The notes beneath the pieces are model-generated. The model was given only the letters and a program-made list of their open reading frames with translations, made no database searches and was not told the DNA's origin. A DNA stretch of 64,000 bases from Streptomyces sp. CB02056 (lineage in GTDB: Bacteria; Actinomycetota; Actinomycetes; Streptomycetales; Streptomycetaceae): assembly GCF_001905545.1 (NCBI RefSeq), contig NZ_LIPD01000010.1:274141-338140 (forward strand). The letters run 5' to 3'. Below, one piece after another: positions 27,711 to 35,241 of the stretch. Within the stretch, counting starts at the first letter, position 1. Every line of letters starts with the position of its first letter. A program made the position numbers and the translations under genes.

Positions 27711-28088
27711 GGAGATCTCCCCGGACGGTGTCCTCGCGCTGTGCGAGGCGTGGACACGCTACGGGGGAGGGGAGGGCGCGTGGACGGGGCGTGGAGGAGT
27801 TGACCGGATCGGTATTGGTCTAGTCCAAAATCCGAAGCCGTCCGCGGGGCCGTGCGGGTGGCCGGGGCCGCCGGGTGGCCGCGTCACGGGTGCGGGCGCG
27901 GGTGCGGGTGCGGTGCGGACAGGGCGCGGGCATGGCCCGGGCGTGGTGCGGAACCGGGCTGCGGGCCGGGCGCGTCGACGCATCACGAAACGCCTGGCGT
28001 CCGGCCGGGTGGCCGGACCCAGGTGAGCGGCCGATCGGGCTCCGGCATGCGCCCCGGAGCGGTGACGGTAGGGCCGCGGGTGTGCCGG
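27711..28088. other. Intergenic region without a gene
   Basis: 378 bases between the beta-propeller gene and the small Tudor-like gene. It contains the DasR-like box and a run of GCGGGTGC-type repeats around 27886-27920. No open frame here has a ribosome site or coding-like codon use. Confidence 0.6.
27814..27829. promoter_or_regulatory. DasR-like (dre) operator
   Basis: ATTGGTCTAGTCCAAA closely matches the streptomycete DasR box (consensus around TGGTCTAGACCA) and the repeats known from chitinase promoters. It lies upstream of the minus-strand secreted beta-propeller gene. Binding is inferred from the motif only. Confidence 0.6.
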
Positions 28089-28316
28089 TCAGAGTGTGAA
28101 CAAGGCGGCGTACGGTGGGGCGATCCGCTCCTGTCGGGTGCCGAAGTCGACGAGGACGGCCGCGTAGGCTCCGTCCTCCACCGCGAGGACGCGGCCGAGA
28201 CCATACTTGTCGTGGCTCACGCGGTCGCCCACCGCGAATAGCTTGGGCGGTGCGTCGGGCCGGGGTTTGAAGGGGCTGGTGGGCAGGGGGCGTCGGACTG
28301 CCGGTGTTTTCCTCAT
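28089..28316 (-). CDS. Small PcrA/UvrD Tudor-like domain protein
   Basis: A 75-residue basic protein. The core FAVGDRVSHDKYGLGRVLAVE followed by AAVLVDFGTRQERI resembles the C-terminal Tudor-like domain of PcrA/UvrD helicases (and the CarD/RID fold), which contacts RNA polymerase. Here it stands alone, without a helicase. It is divergent from the cold-shock gene. An RNA-polymerase or nucleic-acid-binding role is inference. Confidence 0.7.
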   Translation of the reverse strand: MRKTPAVRRPLPTSPFKPRPDAPPKLFAVGDRVSHDKYGLGRVLAVEDGAYAAVLVDFGTRQERIAPPYAALFTL

Positions 28317-28737
28317 CCCGGTCAGTATGCTCCGAAAATCGACGGAACGGGCCGTTCCGGAGGGTGTGAATCCGTTGCCGGGTGTCCCCGGGGCGACTCG
28401 CCCCCTGGGCGTGGCGAAAAAATCATGACCGGGGCGGCGCGGGGTCCGGTGTCGCCAACTCTGGTGCGGGAATCGATCGTTGCTGTCGCTTTCGGGGTGA
28501 GACGGTCGTGCCCGGGAGGGCGGGAAAAAAATAGACGAGTGAAAATCCGCGCCGGCGGGCCGGAGTCTGCTAAGCTCTTCTTAGTTGCAGTTGTGGTTCC
28601 CATGAACTTTGTGTGCGCCTGCTTATTGTTGCGGGCGCATTTTTTGTTTTACCGGCTCTTTCCGGCGGGTTCTCATCGCGGCGACTCGAATGTCTGCATG
28701 GTGCAGACTTCGCACAGTCTCTCGAAGGAGATTTCTC
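28317..28737. other. Long untranslated leader region before the cold-shock gene
   Basis: 421 bases between the divergent small Tudor-like gene and the cold-shock gene, less GC-rich than elsewhere. It includes a poly-A/T patch at 28524-28532, a TAAGCT -10-like box at 28571-28576 and a hairpin plus T-tract at 28614-28650. No protein gene is evident. Confidence 0.6.
28614..28650 (+). promoter_or_regulatory. Attenuator-like hairpin with T-tract in the cold-shock leader
   Basis: Arms TGCGCCTGC (28614-28622) and GCGGGCGCA (28631-28639) pair over 9 positions with one G-U. A tract of six T, G and four T (28640-28650) follows at once. It looks like an intrinsic terminator 88 bases before the start codon, so it may act as a temperature- or translation-sensitive switch. 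Confidence 0.6.
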
Positions 28738-28941
28738 ATGGCTACTGGCACCGTGAAGTGGTTCAACGCGGAAAAGGGCTTCGGCTTCATCGAGCAGGAG
28801 GGCGGCGGCGCTGACGTGTTCGCCCACTACTCGAACATCGTCGCCCAGGGCTTCCGCGAGCTGCTCGAGGGTCAGAAGGTCGAGTTCGACGTCACGCAGG
28901 GCCAGAAGGGCCCGCAGGCCGAGAACATCCGCCCGCTGTAA
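28738..28941 (+). CDS. cspA: Cold-shock protein, CspA family
   Basis: A 67-residue single OB-fold RNA chaperone that binds single-stranded RNA and DNA in the cytoplasm. RNP1 reads KGFGFI and RNP2 reads VFAHYS (the usual actinobacterial version of VFVHFS). The start has GAAGGAG 7 bases upstream, and the length is exactly that of the family. It is preceded by a long structured leader and followed by a very strong terminator, so it is probably monocistronic. Confidence 0.97.
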   Translation: MATGTVKWFNAEKGFGFIEQEGGGADVFAHYSNIVAQGFRELLEGQKVEFDVTQGQKGPQAENIRPL

Positions 28942-28956
28942 TTTCCCTGCCGCGCT

Positions 28957-29901
28957 TTAGCCCGGCAGACAGGGGCCCGCACCGTGCGTCACGCACGGTG
29001 CGGGCCCTTTGCCGTTCCGGGGCGGACCGCTGCTCCGCGGAACCCCGCCGCCGACGCCGGCCCGGGCGAGGAGGGCGAGGGCCGCCTCGGAGGGGGAGCC
29101 GGCGGGGGCGGTGCAGACGACGAGCACCTGATCGGGTGAGCGGGCGATCGACAGCATCTGCTGCGTCACGGTGAGCGCGCCGACGACGGGGTGGTGCAGC
29201 CGGTAGGAGCGGGTGTCGCACGGCGCCACCCGGTGGTCGCCCCACAGCGCGACGAACTCCGGGCTCTTCATGGTCAGTTCGCCGATCAGCTCGGCCAGCA
29301 GCGGGTCCTCGGGGTGCCTGCCGACGGTGGCGCGCAGGCTGCCGACCACCGTGCGCGCCTTGTGCTGCCAGTCCGTGTACAGCTCCCGGGTGTGCCCGTC
29401 CAGGAACAGCATCCGGCTCAGGTTCGGGCGTCGCGCCGGGTCGTCCGGGCCGTGGAAGTCCACGTGGCCGGCCAGCAGGGCGTGCCCGAGGGCGTTCCAG
29501 GCCAGCACGTCCGTACGGCGGCCGAGCACCACGGCCGGGACGCCGTCGACCGCGCGGAGCAGGTCGCGGGTCTCGTCCGCCAGCCGCTCGGGTCGCGGTC
29601 GGCGCACCCGGGGGGTGTGGCGGGCGGCGACGGCGAGCCGGTCGAGGTGCTCGCGCTCGTGGTCGCCGAGCAGGAGCGCGCGGGCGATCGCGTCGAGCAC
29701 CTCGGCCGACGCCCCGCGGGACAGGCCCTGCTCCAGCCGGGTGTAGTACGAGACGCTGACGCCCGCCAGCTGGGCCACCTCCTCGCGCCGGAGCCCGGCC
29801 ACCCGACGGCGGGGCCCGAGTTCGCGCAGGCCGACGTCCTCGGGGTGCAGCCGCGTCCGTCGGGCTCTGAGGAAGGTGCCGAGCGGGCCGGGTCCGTTCA
29901 T
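28957..29901 (-). CDS. XRE-type regulator with MmyB-like ligand-binding domain
   Basis: A 314-residue transcription factor. The helix-turn-helix is at about residues 37-80 (RREEVAQLAGVSVSYYTRLEQG), followed by the MmyB-like domain (VLAWNALGHALLAG, LFLDGHTRELY). These regulators often control a divergent oxidoreductase or hydrolase gene; the neighbour at 30088 fits. The last ~20 residues are encoded by the cold-shock terminator hairpin, so the C-terminus is unusually extended past the usual 280-290 residues. ATG 29901; the open frame continues upstream without coding character. Confidence 0.87.
   Translation of the reverse strand: MNGPGPLGTFLRARRTRLHPEDVGLRELGPRRRVAGLRREEVAQLAGVSVSYYTRLEQGLSRGASAEVLDAIARALLLGDHEREHLDRLAVAARHTPRVRRPRPERLADETRDLLRAVDGVPAVVLGRRTDVLAWNALGHALLAGHVDFHGPDDPARRPNLSRMLFLDGHTRELYTDWQHKARTVVGSLRATVGRHPEDPLLAELIGELTMKSPEFVALWGDHRVAPCDTRSYRLHHPVVGALTVTQQMLSIARSPDQVLVVCTAPAGSPSEAALALLARAGVGGGVPRSSGPPRNGKGPAPCVTHGAGPCLPG
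28973..29010 (+). terminator. Strong terminator of the cold-shock gene
   Basis: Perfect 16-base arms (start GGGCCCGCACC) with loop TCA, followed by TTT. It lies 31 bases after the cspA stop and overlaps the 3' end of the opposing regulator gene. Confidence 0.92.
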
Positions 29902-30016
29902 GCCCCCCAGTATTCGGCGCCCGGAGCGGTCCCAGCCACACCCTGTGAGGGGTAGGACGGGCCGGGGTAGGACGAGCGGGGGCTGGTCGGTGCCGCTCGG
30001 AGGGGCCAGGCTCGGT

Positions 30017-30036
30017 CCCGACCGGAAACGGTCGGG
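30017..30036. promoter_or_regulatory. Operator-like inverted repeat between regulator and hydrolase genes
   Basis: CCCGACCG-GAAA-CGGTCGGG, a perfect 8-base inverted repeat in the 186-base divergent region (29902-30087). It is a candidate site for the 28957-29901 regulator. Confidence 0.5.
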
Positions 30037-30087
30037 AGCGGTCGGCGGACGGTCGACCGCGTGCCCCGGACCCGAGGAGGGGAGCCC

Positions 30088-31050
30088 ATGCGGCGGAACC
30101 CGGAGCAGATCACCATCGGTGACGTCACCGTCACCCGGATCAAGGAGTTCTACGGCTCGGCCGGGCTGTCCCCGGGCCGGTTCTTCCCGGACGGCCCGAA
30201 CGGCGCCGACGGCCCGGACAGCACGGCCGCTCCCGACGGCCACGACGGCTCGTGGGAGCGGCACCGCGACTGGCTGGCGCCCGACTTCTGGGACCCGGCG
30301 ACGGACGAGTGCCGTACCGCGGTCCAGTCCTGGCTGCTGCGCAGCGAGGGGCGCACGATCCTGGTCGACACCGGGGCGGGCAACCACAAGGACCGGCCCC
30401 ACGCGCCGGTCTGGAACCACCTGGACACGGACTACCTCGACAACCTCGCCGCCGCCGGGGTGCGGCCCGAGGACGTCGACCTCGTCGTCAACACCCACCT
30501 GCACGTCGACCACGTCGGCTGGAACACCCGCCTCGACGGCCGGACCTGGGTGCCGACCTTCCCCAACGCCCGGTACCTGATGACCCGGCGGGACTTCGAG
30601 TTCTGGGACCCGGCCAACGGGCACCGCAGCGTGCTCGGCCGCGGGAACCAGAACGTCTTCGAGGACAGCGTCGCGCCGGTCCACCGGGCGGGACTGACGC
30701 GGCTGTGGGAGGGCACGTACCGGATCGACCGGAACCTGCGGCTCGACCTCGCGCCCGGGCACACCCCCGGCTCGTCCGTGCTCACCCTGGAGTCCGGCGG
30801 TGAGCAGGCCCTGTTCGTCGGGGACCTGGTGCACAGCCCGTTCCAGATCGCCGAACCGGACACCAACTCCTGCTTCTGCGAGGACCCGGCGCTGTCCCGC
30901 GCCACCCGGCACCGGCTGCTCGGCCAGGCCGCCGAGCGCCGTGCGCTGCTCTTCCCGGCGCACTTCGGCGGCCGGGGCGCGGTGGAGGTCGCGCGCAACG
31001 GGTCGAAGTTCGCGATCAGGGAGTGGGCGGGCTTCTCCCGCATCTCCTGA
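30088..31050 (+). CDS. Metallo-beta-lactamase-fold hydrolase
   Basis: A 320-residue protein of the lactonase/MBL-fold group. The dinuclear zinc motif NTHLHVDHVGWN is near residue 138. Further ligands are in APGHTPGSS, the Asp in FVGDLVHSP and the His in FPAHFGG. ATG 30088 is preceded by GGAGG with good spacing; the open frame from GTG 30061 is not needed. There is no signal peptide, so it is cytoplasmic. It is divergent from the MmyB-type regulator and probably controlled by it. The substrate is unknown; lactones and other esters are typical. Confidence 0.87.
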   Translation: MRRNPEQITIGDVTVTRIKEFYGSAGLSPGRFFPDGPNGADGPDSTAAPDGHDGSWERHRDWLAPDFWDPATDECRTAVQSWLLRSEGRTILVDTGAGNHKDRPHAPVWNHLDTDYLDNLAAAGVRPEDVDLVVNTHLHVDHVGWNTRLDGRTWVPTFPNARYLMTRRDFEFWDPANGHRSVLGRGNQNVFEDSVAPVHRAGLTRLWEGTYRIDRNLRLDLAPGHTPGSSVLTLESGGEQALFVGDLVHSPFQIAEPDTNSCFCEDPALSRATRHRLLGQAAERRALLFPAHFGGRGAVEVARNGSKFAIREWAGFSRIS

Positions 31051-31153
31051 TGATCCGGTCATCCGCCTGATCCGCCGACGCGCCCGCTCCGCCGGTACGT
31101 CGGCCCCAGCACCGCCAGAGAGCTCCAGAACCGTCAGAGAGGAATCGTTTCCC

Positions 31154-32596
31154 ATGCCCCGACAGGCAGATCCGGTCGTCGAAACCCCGGCAGGAGCCGT
31201 GCGCGGCGTCCGGGACGGCTCCGGCGAGCGTTACCGCGCCCTGCCGTACGCGGCGGCACCGACCGGCGCCGGCCGCTTCGCCCCGCCCGTACCGCACCCG
31301 GGCTGGTCCGGCGTCCGCGACGGCACGCGGCCCTCGCCGACGGCCCCGCAGCCGGTCCGCGCCTTCGACCGGCTCGACGTGAGCCCCTACTTCGGGCCCG
31401 GCTGGGCGCCCGGTGCGGAGTACCTGACCGTCGACGTCCACACGCCCGCGGCCGACGGCGGCAGGCGCCCGGTCATGGTGTTCGTGCACGGCGGCGGGTT
31501 CATCACCGGCTCGAACCGCGCCGCCCTCTACGACGGCGGCGCGTTCGCCCGCGACGGCGTCGTCCTGGTGACGGTGAACTACCGCCTCGGCATCCCCGGG
31601 TTCCTCGACCTGCCGGGCGCCCCGGCCAACCGGGGGCTGCTCGACGTGCTCGCCGCACTCGGCTGGGTGCGGGACACGATCGCGGCGTTCGGCGGCGACC
31701 CGGGGAACGTCACCGTCTTCGGGGAGTCCGCGGGCGCGACGCTGGTCTGCGCGCTGCTGGCGGCGCCGGAGGCCGACGGGCTGTTCCGGCGGGCGATCGT
31801 GCAGAGCGGCAGCGGCACCGGCGCGTTCACCCCGGAGCAGGCGGGGCGGGTCACCGCCGTCGCGGCCGCCGCGCTGGGCGTCGAAGCGACCGCCGCGGCG
31901 TTCTCCCCGATCCCGGACGAGCGGTTGCTGACGGTCCTGCCCGCGCTGCTCGGCCTCGACCTGCGGACGGACACCGCCACCGACCCGCTGGTCGGGCTCA
32001 GCCCGCTCGGCCTCGTCCTGCCGGTCCAGCCCGCGGACGCCCTCGCGGACGGACCGGCCCACGATGTCGACCTGCTCATCGGCACCAACACCGAGGAGGC
32101 GAACCTCTACCTCGTGCCGGAGGGGGAGCTGGAGTCCACCACGGAGGCCGGCCTCCACGCCGTCGCCGCCGGACTGCTGGCGGATCCGGCGGCCGTCCTC
32201 CCTGCCCTGCGGGCGGCGCGGCCGGGCGCCACGCCGGGCGAACTCCGCTCCGCCGTGCTCGCGCACGCCCTGTTCGAGGCCGGGACGACGCGCATGGCGG
32301 AGGCCCACGCCCGGATCTCGGGCGGCCGCCGCACGTACCGCTACTCGTTCGGGTACCGCTCGACGGCCCTGGACGGGCGGCTCGGCGCCGCCCACACCGT
32401 CGAGCTGCCCTTCGTGTTCGACCTCGCCGACGAGCCCTGGCTGCACGGGGACACCGGCCTGCTCGGCCCCGACCCCGCCCCGGCCGGACTCGCCGCCCGG
32501 GTGCACGGCACCTGGGTCGCCTTCGCCGGGACCGGGGACCCGGGCTGGGCCGCCTACGACCCGCGGCAGCCCGTGGCGGAGGCCCTCGGCGGCTGA
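31154..32596 (+). CDS. Type-B carboxylesterase
   Basis: A 480-residue esterase/lipase of the carboxylesterase type B family. The oxyanion motif is HGGGFITGS, the nucleophile Ser192 is in GESAGA, the acid is probably Glu314 (TNTEEANLY) and the base is His414 (GAAHTVELPF). There is no signal peptide. It lies 103 bases downstream of the MBL-fold hydrolase on the same strand, possibly co-transcribed as a hydrolase pair under one regulator. Confidence 0.9.
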   Translation: MPRQADPVVETPAGAVRGVRDGSGERYRALPYAAAPTGAGRFAPPVPHPGWSGVRDGTRPSPTAPQPVRAFDRLDVSPYFGPGWAPGAEYLTVDVHTPAADGGRRPVMVFVHGGGFITGSNRAALYDGGAFARDGVVLVTVNYRLGIPGFLDLPGAPANRGLLDVLAALGWVRDTIAAFGGDPGNVTVFGESAGATLVCALLAAPEADGLFRRAIVQSGSGTGAFTPEQAGRVTAVAAAALGVEATAAAFSPIPDERLLTVLPALLGLDLRTDTATDPLVGLSPLGLVLPVQPADALADGPAHDVDLLIGTNTEEANLYLVPEGELESTTEAGLHAVAAGLLADPAAVLPALRAARPGATPGELRSAVLAHALFEAGTTRMAEAHARISGGRRTYRYSFGYRSTALDGRLGAAHTVELPFVFDLADEPWLHGDTGLLGPDPAPAGLAARVHGTWVAFAGTGDPGWAAYDPRQPVAEALGG

Positions 32597-32644
32597 GCGG
32601 GGCACGGAGGTCCGACCACCTGTAGCCAGCCCGCCCGCCGACCC

Positions 32645-32690
32645 GACCGGGCCCGGCCCGCACCGCGAGCGCAGCGGTACGGGCCCGGTC
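32645..32690. terminator. Bidirectional stem-loop terminator
   Basis: Outer arms GACCGGGCCCG and CGGGCCCGGTC with an inner CCGC/GCGG stem, between the convergent esterase and Old Yellow Enzyme genes. Confidence 0.75.
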
Positions 32691-32702
32691 GGCCCGTGGC
32701 GG

Positions 32703-33830
32703 TCAGCTCAGGGTGCGGCTCGCGGCGGCGTCGTACGGGAGCAGGTCGGCGAAGCGGCCGGAGAGGACCTTGGCGGCCCACTGCGGGTCCTGGAGGAGGG
32801 CGCGGCCGACGGCGACCAGGTCGAACTCGTCGCGCTCCAGCCGGTCGAGCAGGTTGTCGAGGCCCTGGACCCCGGAGCCCTGGCCCGCGAAGGCGCGCAT
32901 GAAGTCGCCGTCGAGGCCGACCGAGCCGACGGTGATGGCGGGGCGGCCGGTGAGCTTCCTGGTCCAGCCGGCCAGGTTGAGGTCCGAGTCGTCGAACTCG
33001 GGGACCCAGTAGCGGCGGGTCGAGGCGTGGAAGGCGTCGACGCCGGCCTCCGCGAGCGGGGTGAGGATCGCCTCCAGTTCCTGCGGGGTCTCGGCGAGGC
33101 GGGCGTCGTAGTTCTCCAGCTTCCACTGCGAGTAGCGGAAGATCACCGGGAAACCGGGGGAGACGGCCTCGCGTACGGCGGCGACGAGCTCGGTGGTGAA
33201 CCTCGTCCGGGCGACCGGGTCGCCGCCGTAGGCGTCGGTGCGGCGGTTGGTGCCGGCCCACAGGAACTGGTCGAGCAGGTAGCCGTGGGCGCCGTGCAGC
33301 TCGACGCCGTCGAAGCCGATCCGCTCGGCGGCCGCGGCGGCCTCGGCGAACGCCCCGATGACGGCGTCGAGGTCGGCCCGCGTCATCGCCCGCCCCGTTC
33401 CCTCGGTGCCGTCCAGCCGTATGCCGGACGGGCCGATGGCGGGGGCGTCGGCGAACGGCGGGTCGCCCTGCTTGCGCGCCATGCCGATGTGCCAGAGCTG
33501 CGGCACGATGGTGCCGCCCGCCGCGTGGACGTCCTCGGCGACGCGGGCCCACCCGGCCAGCTGCTCCTCGCCGTGGAAGCGCGGGATGGCGTCGCTCTGG
33601 CCGGCGGACTCGTGGCCGACGTACGTCCCCTCGGTGACGATCAGGCCGACGCCCGCGGCGGCGCGGCGGGCGTAGTACGAGCGCACGTCCTCGCCGGGCA
33701 CGCCGCCCGGGGAGAACGAGCGCGTCATCGGCGCCATCACGATCCGGTTGGGCACGGTCAGCCCGTTGATCGTGACGGGCCGGGACAGGAGGTCGGCCGC
33801 GCGGGAGGCGGCGGGCTCGGTGACGGTCAT
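32703..33830 (-). CDS. Old Yellow Enzyme family NADH:flavin oxidoreductase
   Basis: A 375-residue FMN-dependent ene-reductase. The N-terminus RIVMAPMTRSF carries FMN-contacting residues. ELHGAHGYLLDQFLW is the OYE signature and PQLWHIGMA lines the FMN site. GRPAITVGSVG and VAVGRALLQDPQW form the phosphate-binding end of the TIM barrel. It reduces activated C=C bonds of enones or nitro compounds. ATG 33830 has GAGGAA 8 bases upstream. The 181-base gap to the broken P450 gene holds nothing evident. Confidence 0.92.
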   Translation of the reverse strand: MTVTEPAASRAADLLSRPVTINGLTVPNRIVMAPMTRSFSPGGVPGEDVRSYYARRAAAGVGLIVTEGTYVGHESAGQSDAIPRFHGEEQLAGWARVAEDVHAAGGTIVPQLWHIGMARKQGDPPFADAPAIGPSGIRLDGTEGTGRAMTRADLDAVIGAFAEAAAAAERIGFDGVELHGAHGYLLDQFLWAGTNRRTDAYGGDPVARTRFTTELVAAVREAVSPGFPVIFRYSQWKLENYDARLAETPQELEAILTPLAEAGVDAFHASTRRYWVPEFDDSDLNLAGWTRKLTGRPAITVGSVGLDGDFMRAFAGQGSGVQGLDNLLDRLERDEFDLVAVGRALLQDPQWAAKVLSGRFADLLPYDAAASRTLS

Positions 33831-34011
33831 GAGGATTCCTCGCGGTCGGCGGTGGCGGTGGCGGGCGCCAGGGCGGTGACGGTGATCGTTCGCCCGTGCC
33901 AACCGCCTTGGCGGCTCCCGCATTTCACCGTCCGCGCGAAGTCCGCTGTGATCCGCGCCACGGTCCGCCGCGGGCCCCGGGACGGGGTCTCTCGACGGCT
34001 CCCGGCACCGG

Positions 34012-35048
34012 TCAGGGCCCGGCCGGGCGGTTCCCGGACGGGTCCGTGCGCGGTTCCGCCGTCATCAGGAGGTTCTCGGGACGGTTGGTGCTGGTCATGA
34101 CGCCCCGTACCCGCGCTCCCGGGACGGGCGCCAGCCGCCAGCGGCCCGCGATAGCCGCGACCACGGTCATCATCTCGGTGCGGGCGAAGGACTCGCCGAT
34201 GCACAGGTGGCTGCCGGCGCCGAAGGGGACGAACGCGCCGCGCGGGACGGGGGGCCGGTCGGGCAGCCAGTGGTCGGGGTCGAACCGCAGGGGGTGGGGG
34301 AAGTAGCGAGGGTTCCGGTGGAGGATCAGGGCGCTGAAGATGAACTCGGTGCCTCGGGGGAGGCGGTAGCCGCCGAGTTCGACGTCGGTGGTCGCGCGGC
34401 GGATCGTGATGCCGCCGGGGTTGCGGACGCGCAGCGCCTCGTCGACGACGCGGCGCGTGTACTCCAGCCGGGCCAGCCGCTCGGGGCCGAGGGGAAGGGC
34501 GACGTGGTCCCGCAGTTCCTGGTGGAGCCGCTGGTCGACGAGCGGGTGCCGGCCCAGCTCGTGGAAGAGCCAGGCGAGCCCGCCTGCGGCGGTCTCCGTG
34601 CCGGCGACCAGCAGGGTGATGAGTTCGTCGTGGAGCTGGCGGTCGGTCATGGCCTCGCCGCTGTCGGCGTCCCGGGCCTGGAGGAGCGTCGACAGCAGGT
34701 CCGGCCGCTCGCCCATGTCGTCGGTGTTGTCGGAGGTGGAGGGGGCCCTGGGAGGTGGAGGGGGCCCTGGGAGGTGGCCAGTCCGTTCCCGAGGTAGGGG
34801 CGGAGCTTGTCGAAGGAGCGGCCCTTGGCGAAGCTCGCCGCGTCGGTGACCAGTACGCGGTGGACCAGCTCCGGGCTGGTCAGTACGTAGCTCGGCTTCG
34901 GGCCGAGGTGGGCGGCCACGATCCGGTCGTAGGCGGTGAGGCTGCCGAGGAACTCCAGCGGACGCCGCCACAGTTCCAGGGCGTGGCCGATCAGCGGGAG
35001 CCGCCCGGGAGCGACGGGAGGGGCCGGCGGACGGCTGGCGGTGGGCAT
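34012..35048 (-). pseudogene. Cytochrome P450 gene with internal deletion and frameshift
   Basis: The N-terminal part (ATG 35048, GGAGG 7 bases upstream) reads PPVAPGRLPLIGHAL to LGNGLATSQGPLH. The C-terminal part continues in another frame from DMGERPDLLSTLLQARD through the I-helix AGTETAAG, EALR of the ExxR motif and the heme-binding FGAGSHLCIG. Between them, the B'-to-H helix portion (roughly 110-150 residues) is absent. The junction is a 19-base tandem repeat at 34732-34777, and the two frames do not match. Total coding span is about 345 codons against about 450 in the family. It is very unlikely to make active P450, although the heme half is intact. Confidence 0.82.
34732..34777. repeat. 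19-bp tandem repeat at the P450 deletion junction
   Basis: GGAGGTGGAGGGGGCCCTG occurs twice in tandem, plus a partial third copy (GGAGGTGG). Removing both full units would restore one frame across the gene, so the duplication contributes to the frameshift. Confidence 0.85.
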
Positions 35049-35241
35049 CGTCGTTCCTCCGGTGCGGGGTCGGGACACAGTCTGCGGCCCGGTGCACCTC
35101 CTGCGAACCCTTCGCGCCGGGGCGCGCTGGTGGACTGCGCGGCGCACGGGGCCGGAGGCCGGCTCGCCCCGGTGGGCCGCGCGCGGACCGGCGAGGAGTC
35201 CACCGGCCCGCCCCGGTCGACGGGCAGAGGAATCAGAGGAA

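Noticed and set aside
31016..32605. Antisense frame of 529 codons opposite the carboxylesterase
   Set aside because: The plus strand encodes the full catalytic triad and conserved motifs; the antisense product is compositional.
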